Positions 19,505 to 29,330 are shown, counted from the stretch's first letter. The stretch: DNA of 64,000 nucleotides from Oscillatoriales cyanobacterium M59_W2019_021 (GCA_015295945.1 DVED01000129.1:26615-90614), one strand, 5' to 3'. The notes: generated by a model not told the origin, from the sequence alone. Program-made: numbers and translations.

Positions 19505-22480
19505 CTAACGATCGCCCATTGAGATAAATGCCGCCCAATTCGAGGGATGGGGATATTGCTCTCGGGTTGCCAGCATGGCTTGGCGCAGGGCGATCGCCCG
19601 ATCGGAGTTCCGTTGCAGTTGGCGGTAAAATTCAGTCATTAACACTGCGGTTGGCTCGTCGGGAACCGACCACAAGGAAACAACGACGCTTTCCACCCCA
19701 GCGGTCAGGAACGATCGCGACAATCCCAACACCCCGTCTCCCGTAATGTTACCCCGTCCGGTATCGCAAGCACTCAAGACCACCAATCGCGCTTTTAAGG
19801 GTAAGGTAAAAATTTCGGCGGCAGTAAGGAAACCGGAATCGTCGTCTGTGGGGGTTAAGGCGAGGGCGCCGGGAACTCCCGTGCCGAAGTCGTCGAGTAA
19901 GCCGTGGGTGGCAAAATGGGCGATCGCCACTTCCCCCAATTGCGACTTCACTGCTGCTTTGGTTGCCTCTGCCCCGATCAGGGGTTGGGCGTTTAACAAC
20001 GGGGCGATCGCGATCGCCTCTTGCTGCGCCCCCAATAGAGTCGGCAAGGGAACTCCGGTGGCGGGATCGTCGGGCATGGTGGGATTGCCGACAATCAGTG
20101 CCGCTTCGCTGCCAATGCGAAGCGGATCTCGGGAGGATTGGACAGTCGCCAGCAGACCGATGGCGGGGGAAAATCGGAGGGTGTGTTTTTCCAGGAAAGC
20201 GATGCCATTTTTATCTTCTAAAGCGGCGAAGGGGACGAGGAATAATTCGCCCTGGGGGACGATAATGAGGGGTGCATCGGGGTTTTCGGGCAAGAAATCG
20301 GCGATCGGCTCGACCAGGAGTTGGTAAAGTTGGTGCAGGGTATCGCGGGTTGTGAGGAGATTATTTTCTCGGAAGACGACATCGATCGCCCCGCGTCCGC
20401 GCACCCCCAACGCCCAGCGGTTGTTCGTCACCAACTCTTCGACAGATTTTCCGGCTAACGATCGGCGGCGAAAGCGAATTTTGCCCGTGGGTTGGACGAC
20501 CCAAATATACAGTTCTTCCCCCACTAAGGCATACTCGACTAAGGTTGACTGCCGATCGCGAGCGATCTGCTGGATTTGGGCGATCGCGGGGGGTTGGACG
20601 GTTTCTGGCGGTGGGGTTTGTCCCCGCCAGCGCAGCCGCTGGGCGAGTAACTCCGCAAATGCCCGCGCCCTGCCGCGTTCGGAGATTTCCAGGGCGGCTT
20701 CCACCTCGCCGCGATCGACGAATGCTTCTTGGAGAAGTTGGTAAGTTTGGGCTTGGGTTTCGGCGATGGAAATCTTATTCTCATCGGTCAGTCCCGGTCG
20801 CAGCGACTCCCACAAGTCCACCGCCGAAGTTAGCGCCTCGACTGCTTCCGCCGATTTCCCGGTTTGCAGTAACAATTCTCCCATGGCGTTGAGGGTTTCC
20901 CCTTCCCCCGCCGCATCGCCGATGTTTTGCCGCAATTCCCGCGCTTGCCGATACCGTTCCAGTGCCGCCGATTTGTCTCCCAAAGTGGTATACAGGTCGC
21001 CCAATTCGTGCAAACTGCGGGCGATTCCAGGGCGATCGTCCCCTTCCTGGGAGAGGTTGAGGGCTTTGGTGAGGTAAAGTCGGGCTTTGTCCGGATTTCC
21101 GGCACTCAGATAAGCTTCCCCTACGCGAGTCAGGGCGATCGCTTCTCCGGGGCGATCGTTAACGCGCCGATAGCTGGCGAGGCTTTGTTTGGCAAATCGC
21201 AGGGCTGGGGAGGTTTCTCCTAATTTGCCGTATGCCAAAGCCAAACTACTCAAAATCGTACCTTCTGGCGAGTCCGATCGTAACCAACTGCGATCTTTTG
21301 TGGTTAAATTGCGGTAAATTTCCCACGCTTGTTGCAGGGAATCGATCGCTTTTTGAGTTTGACCGAGGCGAATATAAGTGATGCCTAAATAGGTCGAAGT
21401 TTCGCTTTCGCCTTGTCGATCGCCCACTTCTTTTCTAATGTTATCGCTTTGTTGATAATACTCTAAAGCATTTGCATATTCTCCCAGTTCGTCGTATAGG
21501 TTGCCGAGGCGATCGAGGGTATCGCTTTCTCTGAGGCGATCTCCTCTATTTTTATAGACTTGTAGTGCTGTTTGAAAGGTTTCTAAGGCAGCGAGAAATT
21601 CACCGCGATCGGTTTGTTCGATTCCTTGGCGGTAAAGTTCGGCAGCATCATCGGAAAAAAGGCAAATGGTGGCGGGAGAAACGGGACAATTTTTGCGCGG
21701 AATGGGGTTATTTCGCAAATCGAGTTTGATGGAATTTTCCAGAGATGATAAGGAAGAAATATCGGTAATGCGGTTCTGGCTTAAATCCAGTTCGATCGCC
21801 CGATCGAGCGAGGCTAAAACTTCGATATCGGTGAGGCGATTGTTGCCAAGCTGAAGATATGTTAGTTGCGAAAGCAAGGGTGAGTCAGGAATTTCAGCAA
21901 TTTGATTGTTTTTCAGATACAGTTGGGTGAGGTTGGGGAGATGAGAAATCGGATCGATCTCCTCAATTTGGTTGCCGTTGGCATAGAGAATTTCGAGCGA
22001 TCGCACATGAGAAAGCGGGTTAATATCGCGGATTTGATTGTCGTCGAGAGAGAGCGTTGTCAGATTTTCTAACCCGGAAAGCGGATCGATGTCAGTGAGT
22101 TGATTCTCGTTTAAATATAAACTTTGGAGTTGAAGAAAAGAGGCGATCGGACTTAAGTCGGTAATTTCGTTTTTACCAAGGTAGAGTTGTTGAAGTTGCG
22201 TTAAACTGGAGAGCGGTTCGAGATCGGAAATTTGGCGATCGGTTAAGTTTAACTCAGTTAAACTGAGGAGAATATCGTTTGCTTCTTGGCAATTCTCAGA
22301 GTTGGCAATTTCTAGCAAAACCTCAACGGTATGTCGCTGAGATTCCGAGAGGCGATCTCGCTGCCAGCACCAATTCGCAAAGCGATCGAAACTTTGAGAA
22401 CGAACCCTCAATCGGGGAAAACTGAAGGCTAAAAGGAGAGAAAAAAGGGTGATCGCGAGTTGTTGAGTTAGGGAGAACAT
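19505..22480 (-). CDS. LRR-TPR-CHAT domain protein (caspase-like)
   Basis: 991 residues. Order: an N-terminal hydrophobic segment (signal or anchor, residues 5-25); a Cys-containing helix (WCWQRDRLSESQRHTVEVLL); about eight SDS22-like 22-residue leucine-rich repeats to residue 260 (LQQLYLGKNEITDLSP); TPR repeats at about 280-580; and a CHAT domain from about 690 to the end. CHAT is the caspase-like peptidase domain found with TPRs, first noted with HetF. The catalytic pair is present: His859 in IAHFATHGLLD and Cys905 in LVVLSACDTGRG. An active Cys protease is therefore likely, probably facing the periplasm or membrane. Its first 13 bases overlap the upstream LRR/pentapeptide gene. Confidence 0.93.
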   Translation of the reverse strand: MFSLTQQLAITLFSLLLAFSFPRLRVRSQSFDRFANWCWQRDRLSESQRHTVEVLLEIANSENCQEANDILLSLTELNLTDRQISDLEPLSSLTQLQQLYLGKNEITDLSPIASFLQLQSLYLNENQLTDIDPLSGLENLTTLSLDDNQIRDINPLSHVRSLEILYANGNQIEEIDPISHLPNLTQLYLKNNQIAEIPDSPLLSQLTYLQLGNNRLTDIEVLASLDRAIELDLSQNRITDISSLSSLENSIKLDLRNNPIPRKNCPVSPATICLFSDDAAELYRQGIEQTDRGEFLAALETFQTALQVYKNRGDRLRESDTLDRLGNLYDELGEYANALEYYQQSDNIRKEVGDRQGESETSTYLGITYIRLGQTQKAIDSLQQAWEIYRNLTTKDRSWLRSDSPEGTILSSLALAYGKLGETSPALRFAKQSLASYRRVNDRPGEAIALTRVGEAYLSAGNPDKARLYLTKALNLSQEGDDRPGIARSLHELGDLYTTLGDKSAALERYRQARELRQNIGDAAGEGETLNAMGELLLQTGKSAEAVEALTSAVDLWESLRPGLTDENKISIAETQAQTYQLLQEAFVDRGEVEAALEISERGRARAFAELLAQRLRWRGQTPPPETVQPPAIAQIQQIARDRQSTLVEYALVGEELYIWVVQPTGKIRFRRRSLAGKSVEELVTNNRWALGVRGRGAIDVVFRENNLLTTRDTLHQLYQLLVEPIADFLPENPDAPLIIVPQGELFLVPFAALEDKNGIAFLEKHTLRFSPAIGLLATVQSSRDPLRIGSEAALIVGNPTMPDDPATGVPLPTLLGAQQEAIAIAPLLNAQPLIGAEATKAAVKSQLGEVAIAHFATHGLLDDFGTGVPGALALTPTDDDSGFLTAAEIFTLPLKARLVVLSACDTGRGNITGDGVLGLSRSFLTAGVESVVVSLWSVPDEPTAVLMTEFYRQLQRNSDRAIALRQAMLATREQYPHPSNWAAFISMGDR

Positions 22481-23607
22481 TCAACAGAGTTTCCATCGGG
22501 TAAAATGGCATTGCATAGATAGGCTTCTTTTAAATTTGCGCCTTCTAAGTTCGCATTCTTTAAAACTGCAGAGGTTAAATCCGCACCCGCTAAATTTGCA
22601 CCGCTTAAATTCGCATTTTCCAGGTTAGCGCCTACCAAATCGGCATTTTCTAAATTCGCCCCTGCTAGATTCGCACCTTCTAAATAAACGCCAATTAAAT
22701 CCGAGTTGCTAAAATCAACACCGACAAAATTACAAGCTTTGCAGATGTTCGTATTTTGTAACTTTTTTAAGTTCACGCTGCGTTCTACTTCAAGGCGATT
22801 TTCCTCTGAAATTAGGTTATTTTCCAAATTGAGTTCGACTAATTGTGTCAACTCAATCAGAGGATGTATCTCGACAATTTGATTAGCAGTCAAATTCAAA
22901 CTTTCCAGTTGTACTAGAGCTGACAGCGGTTCGATATCACTAATTTTATTCGAGTCTAGAGACAGCGTTTGCAAACGAACTAAACCCGACAGCGATCGCA
23001 CGTCTTCAATCTGATTTCCAGCCAGAGTGAGATGAGTTAAATTAACCAAAATTGTTAGCGGTTGCAAATTTTGAATTTCGTTACTTTCCAAACTGAGATC
23101 TTCGAGAGCGATCGAATTCGATAAGGGCGTTAAATCTCGAACTCGATTGCGATCGATCAACAACTTCTTTAAATTGACCAGTTGAGATAGAGGGGTTAAA
23201 TCCGAAATTAAATTGTCGTTCAGCGACAGCGTTTGCAAATTCGATAAGGTTGCCAGCGGCGTTAAATCTTCAATTTGGTTTCCGCCTAAAAATAATTTGG
23301 TCAAATGAGGAAATGATGATAAAATACCGATATCGCTCAAATTGGCATCGTTCAACGTCAGATAAGGCGAACTCAAAAAAAAGCGATCAGCTTCGCCACA
23401 ATCCGAGGTTTTTGCCTTTTCTAACAAAACATTGATCGCGTGCTGAGATTCGGCATCGAGGCGCTCGCGCTGCAAACATAAATTAGTAAAATTCGCTACA
23501 CTTTCTTCTGCGATAGCTCCAGGCAGAACCATCGACGAAACCACAGACACAACCCCAACGGAGATCGTTCCCAGCCATGCGAGCCACAGTTCTTGAAAAT
23601 AGCGCAT
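22468..23607 (-). CDS. Secreted leucine-rich repeat and pentapeptide repeat protein
   Basis: 379 residues. A signal-like segment (LAWLGTISVGVVSVVSSMVLPGAIA) is followed by a CLQRERLDAESQHAINVLLEKA module clearly paralogous to the one in the downstream CHAT protein. Eight or so SDS22-like LRRs follow (for example LTKLFLGGNQIEDLTPL). The last 85 residues are A(D/N)LxX pentapeptide repeats (LAGANLENADLVGANLENANL), which predict a right-handed beta-helix. No catalytic residues are seen. It overlaps the CHAT gene by 13 bases. I infer that it is a partner or recognition subunit, or the product of a duplication in which the TPR-CHAT part was replaced by pentapeptides. Confidence 0.9.
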   Translation of the reverse strand: MRYFQELWLAWLGTISVGVVSVVSSMVLPGAIAEESVANFTNLCLQRERLDAESQHAINVLLEKAKTSDCGEADRFFLSSPYLTLNDANLSDIGILSSFPHLTKLFLGGNQIEDLTPLATLSNLQTLSLNDNLISDLTPLSQLVNLKKLLIDRNRVRDLTPLSNSIALEDLSLESNEIQNLQPLTILVNLTHLTLAGNQIEDVRSLSGLVRLQTLSLDSNKISDIEPLSALVQLESLNLTANQIVEIHPLIELTQLVELNLENNLISEENRLEVERSVNLKKLQNTNICKACNFVGVDFSNSDLIGVYLEGANLAGANLENADLVGANLENANLSGANLAGADLTSAVLKNANLEGANLKEAYLCNAILPDGNSVECSP

Positions 23608-24001
23608 TTCGACGTTTTTAAGTCTATTTCTAACAAAATGTATCGGTTTATTTTACTTCAGCCGATCGGTTATGATAGAGTACCGTCAGTGCGATCCAGC
23701 ACCTGCCCGCTTAGATAGTAAAGAAAAGCAGAAAGACTGTCTAGTGGGTTTTGCGAATCTTAATGTATTGATTTTCAACAAGAGCTTGACAAATTGAGTT
23801 GACTTCTCCTGTCTGTTTCCCGCGTTTTAGTGCGCGATCGAATGGGAGAAAATCTCGTGGTGGCAATTCCCCTATTGTTTCTCGGATAGGGGGTCGTTGC
23901 GCCTATCTCTCTCCCAAAACTGCATAGCCATCGATCGCTCAGAGGTATATAGAATCCGGAGAGAAATCCGTCAGACCGTATCACTCGTTTCCCAAACTGC
24001 G
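23608..24001. other. Divergent intergenic region
   Basis: 394 bases between the minus-strand LRR/pentapeptide gene and the plus-strand FecR-like gene. It must hold both promoters. The plus-strand frame is open from 23897, but the upstream 35 codons look unlike protein, so I treat them as leader. No RNA gene or clear terminator was seen. Confidence 0.5.
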
Positions 24002-25543
24002 ATGAACCAACCGAAACCCTACCCAAAAGGCAACTGGTGGCAAGCCGCTATCTCTGTCATCTTTGCCGTATCCTCCCTCTTCGCCAGCAGCCATCCCACC
24101 CGTGCCATCCTTCCCGACGAAGCCAAAATCAACGAAATTTTCGGGAACACTAGCGAACTGCGAGTTCGCCGCAATCAAAAACGAGACCCCACAAGTGTTG
24201 GCACTTTTTTGCAGTATTTCAACGATGCCTTGATTACCGTCCCTCCCAATAATACCTACGCACTTCTGCTATTTTTCAAGAACGATAACTACTTGGAGAC
24301 CTATGTCAAAACCAATCAAGATCCGCGCTCTCTGATTTACTACTTTCCCTGTACCATCCAAGGCGTCAATGTGGAAATCGGTTGGGGATTGGACAACGAA
24401 GGAAGCCGGGGATGCGAAGCCGGAATGACGGTCAAATCAGGGTATGCCGACAGCGCCAATTTAGAACCGTGGCTGTTCGCCGAACGGCTCGATCCCGCAC
24501 TCCTCAAACAAATCTGGGCACCCTTAGCACAAGCTCCGGCACGGCAAATCTTTTACTGTAGTGCCGTGGGAGACGCCGCGAATATGGGGTTTGCCACCGC
24601 CACCTCCGGCGATCCCTGTACGGAGGCACTGCAACAGTGTCAGGCAGGCGGTGCGGGGTGCGAGGCAGTCACTGCCGGATTTTGGTGGACGAACGAGGAA
24701 CAACTCACGGCGACCCTCAACTGCGGGGAAGATCGAGTGCTATCGGCAGAGGGAACCGCAGAAACTATCGAATCCGCAGTGCGAACCCAACTGCAATCAA
24801 CCCCCGATCGATCGTGTAGCGTGCAGGTTTATCGACCCCAAGATTTCCTCATCATCCCCGCATCTGACCGGGAAGTTCGCGCACGAGGCGACGATGGCAT
24901 TTTGGTCAAAACCGTGGCAACTGAAGAAGGAATCGGCGTAGAGGTCATTGAAGGTGCGATTAACGTGCGATCGACCGCCAGTTCCGAACCTATACTCATT
25001 CCCAAAGGACAACAATACATTCACTCTCGGGTGAATTCCGCCAATGCAGGTAGCGGCGGCGAAAATCCAGGGTCTACTTATGAAGGAAAAGTGGAACCTT
25101 TCGATCGCCAAGCGGCTATAACCTCACTCGATATGGAAGTGTTATGCGCGTTTGCTTCTAATCCAGAAAATTACATCCAGGTTTCAGCTTGTAACGAAGC
25201 CAACCTCATGCCAATTCCCGACACCTCCGATCCTTCAGTTACCGTGCATACAATCGTGACGTATTGCGATAACGAACAAGTCAGCGGTGGTACCCAAGGC
25301 GACAAACGCACGCTCCAAACCCGTAAAACTAGCGGCGAATTAAAATTGGAATACGAAATGTATATCGTTCCCGATCGCGTGCAAATTATCTACGAAGGAC
25401 GAGAAATTTTAGATACCGGATTTATTTCTGGACGCGATCGTTTAATCGTTCCCTATGAAGGTCAATCGGGTCGTCTGGAAGTCATCCTCACCGGAAATGA
25501 AAGTACCGGAACTCGATGGGACTATAAGTTGATCTGTCCGTAA
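24002..25543 (+). CDS. Secreted FecR-like hypothetical protein
   Basis: About 513 residues from the ATG at 24002 (MNQPKP), chosen because a signal peptide follows directly (WWQAAISVIFAVSSLFASSHPTRA). After it comes ELRVRRNQKRDPTSVGTF, a stretch like the start of FecR domains that bind peptidoglycan or sugar. A second FecR-like run is RARGDDGILVKTVATEEGIGVEVIEGAINVR. The middle of the protein is Cys-rich (about ten Cys) and probably disulphide-bonded outside the cytoplasm. Function is unknown. It lies 41 bases before the M48 peptidase gene on the same strand, separated only by a GTCATTA repeat array, so co-transcription is possible. Confidence 0.75.
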   Translation: MNQPKPYPKGNWWQAAISVIFAVSSLFASSHPTRAILPDEAKINEIFGNTSELRVRRNQKRDPTSVGTFLQYFNDALITVPPNNTYALLLFFKNDNYLETYVKTNQDPRSLIYYFPCTIQGVNVEIGWGLDNEGSRGCEAGMTVKSGYADSANLEPWLFAERLDPALLKQIWAPLAQAPARQIFYCSAVGDAANMGFATATSGDPCTEALQQCQAGGAGCEAVTAGFWWTNEEQLTATLNCGEDRVLSAEGTAETIESAVRTQLQSTPDRSCSVQVYRPQDFLIIPASDREVRARGDDGILVKTVATEEGIGVEVIEGAINVRSTASSEPILIPKGQQYIHSRVNSANAGSGGENPGSTYEGKVEPFDRQAAITSLDMEVLCAFASNPENYIQVSACNEANLMPIPDTSDPSVTVHTIVTYCDNEQVSGGTQGDKRTLQTRKTSGELKLEYEMYIVPDRVQIIYEGREILDTGFISGRDRLIVPYEGQSGRLEVILTGNESTGTRWDYKLICP

Positions 25544-25546
25544 TGG

Positions 25547-25574
25547 GTCATTAGTCATTAGTCATTAGTCATTC
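25547..25574. repeat. Heptamer array (GTCATTA)
   Basis: Three exact GTCATTA units and a fourth ending in C, located immediately after the FecR-like gene stop. It is of the short tandem heptanucleotide kind known from cyanobacteria. Confidence 0.85.
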
Positions 25575-25584
25575 ATCCTCAACC

Positions 25585-27195
25585 ATGAAACGTCTCAAGC
25601 ATTTTTTTCTAGCCATTTTTAGTGCTGTTTTCTTTGCCACATTGAGCGGTCAGCTTTTACTATCGAGCCAACCCGCTCGATCGACTCCTCCACCGATCGA
25701 ACTCGCACAAAAAACGCCTGTTAATCGCGATAATCCTCGCAATTCTGTTCCTTCCTCAGCCAGCGATCGGTTTGCGACCTTTCTCCAAGCCGACGCACTC
25801 TACCGCCAAGGCGATACAGATGCAGCCGCACAATTGTACCGCCAATTGAAACCAGAACTCACCGCATCGCTGCCGGAAATTCCCGAACCCATTTACGAAG
25901 CTGAAGGACTCGCTCCCGAAAACTTAGAACTTTGGAATACCGCCCAAACGGCGATCGATGCTGATGATGAAGAAGCGGCGATTTCAGCATTGCAGCAGGT
26001 AGTAGATAACCAACCTGAATTCGTTCCCGCACCGTTGAAACTTGCCGAACTGCTGATAGATAACAAACAAAGAGAAGAAGCGATCGTTGTTTTAGAAAAA
26101 GCTACCACTCAGCATCCTTATTCTGCGGAAATCGTCATGGCTCAAGTTAAAGCTTTATCCAAAAAAGATAAGCATTTAGAAGCCTCGATCGCCGCTCGCG
26201 AATTCTCCGTGCTTTATTTAGACAACCCTCAAGCCAGCGAACTTGACAAATTAGCTGAAGAAGAATTAGACGAATATTTAGACTCTCAAGAACTCCGTAA
26301 AATTATTCAGGGAATTGGTGGAATTGGGCTAGAAATTTTTCGAGGTGGCAATATCCTTGAAGGGATGGGAATTAACATTGAAGGTCTCTTCGGAGGTGGA
26401 GACGTTGTAGAGTTAGAAGGATCGGCTAAAAAAATCTATGAAATCGGACAACTGATGTTCGAGAACGAGTCTGAATATGGTGCGCGACTTGCCGAAGAAT
26501 ACAAACAACAAGCCACGCTGGTTGAAGATCCGGAAATCAACGATTACGTCACCCAATTGGGATTAGAAGTCGCTCAATTGATGGGACGCGATTTTGACTA
26601 CGAATTTTACGTCGTACAAGATAATAGTATGAATGCTTTTGCCTTACCGGGAGGCAAAGTTTTTGTCAATACAGGGGCAATTTTAGCCTCCAATTCTCAA
26701 GCAGAACTCGCGGGAGTCTTAGCACACGAAGTCTCCCATGCCGTTCTCTCTCATGGAATTCATCAGGTGTTGAGAGGCGATCTTCTCAACCAAGTTTTCG
26801 GTGCAATTTCCGAAGAACTTTCCGCAGGCGACTTAGGAAACTTAGTGAGTAATTTAATTCAGTTAGACTACAGTCGCAAACAAGAACAGCAAGCGGATAT
26901 TTTAGGCACTCGCATCTTAGCAAAAGCCGGGTATGCTGCTGATGGTTTGCGAAACTTCATGGCAACATTAGCACAACATACCGCTCAAAGTCCCGTTCAG
27001 TTGCAACGTATCAATATCTCCAACCTGCAAATTCCGCTACCCGTACCGACGGAATATCTTTCCAGCCACCCTCTCTCCGACGATCGCGTGCAATATTTAG
27101 AAGAGTTAATTCTTCGCAACGGCTACAATCAATACGCTCTAGAAGGTGTCGATAAACACTCAGAAATCCAGGAAAAATTAATGGGTAATGGGTAA
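25585..27195 (+). CDS. M48-family metallopeptidase with N-terminal TPRs
   Basis: 536 residues. A signal peptide (FFLAIFSAVFFATLSGQLLL) precedes a helical TPR-like region (residues about 50-210: ALYRQGDTDAAAQLYRQLKP, LAELLIDNKQREEAIVVLEKA). The M48 zinc peptidase domain spans about 280-500, with zinc motif HEVSH in VLAHEVSHAVLSHG and the third ligand Glu in QEQQADILGTRIL. It resembles the BepA/YfgC and Oma1 group, which handle outer-membrane or misfolded envelope proteins, except that here the TPRs precede the protease. The last codons (MGNG stop) are written by a heptamer repeat, so the original C-terminus may have been slightly different. Confidence 0.92.
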   Translation: MKRLKHFFLAIFSAVFFATLSGQLLLSSQPARSTPPPIELAQKTPVNRDNPRNSVPSSASDRFATFLQADALYRQGDTDAAAQLYRQLKPELTASLPEIPEPIYEAEGLAPENLELWNTAQTAIDADDEEAAISALQQVVDNQPEFVPAPLKLAELLIDNKQREEAIVVLEKATTQHPYSAEIVMAQVKALSKKDKHLEASIAAREFSVLYLDNPQASELDKLAEEELDEYLDSQELRKIIQGIGGIGLEIFRGGNILEGMGINIEGLFGGGDVVELEGSAKKIYEIGQLMFENESEYGARLAEEYKQQATLVEDPEINDYVTQLGLEVAQLMGRDFDYEFYVVQDNSMNAFALPGGKVFVNTGAILASNSQAELAGVLAHEVSHAVLSHGIHQVLRGDLLNQVFGAISEELSAGDLGNLVSNLIQLDYSRKQEQQADILGTRILAKAGYAADGLRNFMATLAQHTAQSPVQLQRINISNLQIPLPVPTEYLSSHPLSDDRVQYLEELILRNGYNQYALEGVDKHSEIQEKLMGNG

Positions 27196-27201
27196 TGGTG
27201 C
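27181..27201. repeat. Heptamer array (ATGGGTA) overlapping a stop codon
   Basis: Units ATGGGTA, ATGGGTA and ATGGTGC supply the last codons and the stop of the M48 gene. The same block followed by GTTTC occurs in reverse at 35040-35069. Confidence 0.8.
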
Positions 27202-27453
27202 GTTTCTGCGGACTTCAGAGAAAAAATTTATCGATGTTTTAGCGATAAAATAGGAAAGCTGTTGGGGCGAGAACGGGGAAAGAAAACTTTACAAAATGAT
27301 AAAACCATTACCGGGAAAGGACAAAAAAATCGCTCCCTTCGCTAACAACAAAAAACTAGGAGAGAACGCCAACCTCCAGACTTCGCGAAATGGTCCGGTT
27401 CCCATTCCCGTCTCGCCACCAATTTCAATATTCACAGAGGAGATCGATTCCTA

Positions 27454-28647
27454 ATGACCTTTGGAACTCACTGCCACCATCACCCCGATGGAAGTTGCCA
27501 TCGCAATCCCCTACACTGCATCGTCCCGCCGCATATGCTTAAAGAACTAGCAGAACAGGGGACGCCCGAAGAGCGAGAACGGGCAATGCGATCGCTGGTT
27601 CTCTCCGGACAAATCCGAGGACAGCGTCAGCAAATCGCCGAACTGATCTCTCGTCCGGTCAACCGAGAAGCCGTCGCCGTCAAACAGCGCATCATCTACG
27701 ACGCCGGAGGGCAAACCGATCTGCCCGGACGGCGCATCCGGGGCGAAGGCGATCCCCCCACGGGCGATGCGGCTGCCGACGAAGCCTACGACGGCGCCGG
27801 AGCCACCTATGACTTATTTCAGGTCGTGTACGGGCGCAACTCCATCGACGATCGCGGCATGGACTTGATCTCCACCGTCCACTACGGACAAAGCTACGAT
27901 AATGCCTTCTGGGACGGCAAGCAAATGACCTACGGCGACGGCGACGAAGACCTCCCTGAATCCGATCGCCTCTTCAACCGCTTCACCATCGCCATCGATA
28001 TCATCGCCCACGAACTCACCCACGGCGTCACCCAATACGAAGCCGGACTGGTTTATCGCAACCAACCCGGCGCCCTCAACGAGTCCTTCTCCGATGTCTT
28101 CGGCGCCCTAGTGAAGCAGTACCAACGCCGTCAAACCGCTGCCGAAGCCGATTGGCTGATCGGGGAAGGCTTATTTACCCGCAACGTCAACGCCACGGGC
28201 ATTCGTTCCATGAAAGCCCCCGGAACGGCGTATAACGATCCCAAATTGGGCAAAGACCCCCAACCCGCCCATATGCGGGACATCTATAAAGGATTTGAAG
28301 ACAACGGCGGCGTTCACATCAACTCCGGAATTCCCAACTACGCCTTCTATTTAGCAGCTCGCGAATTGGGGGGCTACGCTTGGGAGAAAGCCGGACGCAT
28401 CTGGTACATCGCCCTGCGCGATAAGTTGCGTCCCACCTCAACCTTCTGGGATGCGGCGCGAGAAACCTACCAAGTTGCCGGAGACCTCTTCGGGGCGGGT
28501 AGTTTGGAACAGCAAGCCGTGCGCAACGGCTGGACGGCAGTGGGACTCACCGTCGATAGTCCGCCAACCCAACAGCAACCTCCCCTCGATATGCCGGGAT
28601 GTTTGACCGCTCCGGCGGCGATTTTGTGGCGATCGTTCTTCGGGTAA
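27454..28647 (+). CDS. M4-family metallopeptidase, protealysin-like
   Basis: 397 residues with a good ribosome site (AGAGGAGATCG) before the ATG. It is a thermolysin-family zinc protease: HELTH in IAHELTHGVTQYEAGLVYR, zinc-ligand Glu in GALNESFSDVFGALV, and the active-site His block DNGGVHINSGIPNYAFYLAA. There is no signal peptide and only a short pro-region containing CIVPPHMLKELAEQG, as in protealysins, which carry a PPL-type motif and act inside or are released without the Sec route. The His/Cys-rich N-terminus (CHHHPDGSCHRNPLHC) could bind metal. The protealysin inhibitor emfourin, often encoded next door in other bacteria, is not seen here. Confidence 0.92.
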   Translation: MTFGTHCHHHPDGSCHRNPLHCIVPPHMLKELAEQGTPEERERAMRSLVLSGQIRGQRQQIAELISRPVNREAVAVKQRIIYDAGGQTDLPGRRIRGEGDPPTGDAAADEAYDGAGATYDLFQVVYGRNSIDDRGMDLISTVHYGQSYDNAFWDGKQMTYGDGDEDLPESDRLFNRFTIAIDIIAHELTHGVTQYEAGLVYRNQPGALNESFSDVFGALVKQYQRRQTAAEADWLIGEGLFTRNVNATGIRSMKAPGTAYNDPKLGKDPQPAHMRDIYKGFEDNGGVHINSGIPNYAFYLAARELGGYAWEKAGRIWYIALRDKLRPTSTFWDAARETYQVAGDLFGAGSLEQQAVRNGWTAVGLTVDSPPTQQQPPLDMPGCLTAPAAILWRSFFG

Positions 28648-28736
28648 CGGTTTCGGAAGTCGGGGTTCTTCCAGAATCCCGATTTCTGATGGCGATTTGT
28701 TCTTAACGATGTGACGAAGTTTATCGGTGCGAGAAA

Positions 28737-29330
28737 ATGAAATTCCTCAATGGCGTTTTTTATCGTTGCTCGATCGTGGGAGCCGTTTTAGTTTTCTTGT
28801 TTGGGTGTTCTGCCTCAGAAGAAGGTTATTCCGGATCGGGATCTCAGGTCGATGGAGCCTCGAATCTAGCTCGAGACGATCGACCGATACAGCCGGAATT
28901 AGGATACTCTGAGGAACAAGTACAACAATTAGAGAAACAAGCACAGCAAGAAGAGGCAAAAGCGCGGCAATCTGAAGGAAAGTTTTTTGTTGGAGCCGTC
29001 AATCGCGCTCAGCAAGCCTATCGCCTGGAGAATCCGGAATTTGCCTCTACGATGGAAGAACTTCAAATCATACTTCCCCCGGAAGGCACGAACTACCAAT
29101 TTGAAATCGTGCCGCAACCCGCTCCCACGCTTAGCGTTATGGCGACTGCCACCGCCAAGTCAGAGGGGATTCGCAGCTATGCGGGAGCGGTATTTGTTCT
29201 TGAGAGTGGAGCAAGGGAGTCAATTCTTTGCGAAACTAACGAACCATCCCAGATGCCTCCCGAAATGCCCGCACCGCCAGCTTCCAGGAACGATCGCCCT
29301 CAATGTCCGACAGGATCGTCTCCGCTATAG
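28737..29330 (+). CDS. Pilin-like G/H family lipoprotein
   Basis: 197 residues. The signal VGAVLVFLFGC ends in a lipobox, so the mature protein is probably a lipoprotein beginning at Cys27. A short Gln/Glu-rich coiled stretch (QVQQLEKQAQQEEAKARQSE) is followed by the globular domain of cyanobacterial type IV pilin-like G/H proteins: GAVNRAQQAYRLENPEFASTM, then AGAVFVLESG and a closing CPTGSSPL. It keeps the minor-pilin head but not the pilin prepilin signal, so it is not a classical pilin. Its job is unknown. It stands alone between the M4 peptidase and a response regulator region. Confidence 0.85.
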   Translation: MKFLNGVFYRCSIVGAVLVFLFGCSASEEGYSGSGSQVDGASNLARDDRPIQPELGYSEEQVQQLEKQAQQEEAKARQSEGKFFVGAVNRAQQAYRLENPEFASTMEELQIILPPEGTNYQFEIVPQPAPTLSVMATATAKSEGIRSYAGAVFVLESGARESILCETNEPSQMPPEMPAPPASRNDRPQCPTGSSPL

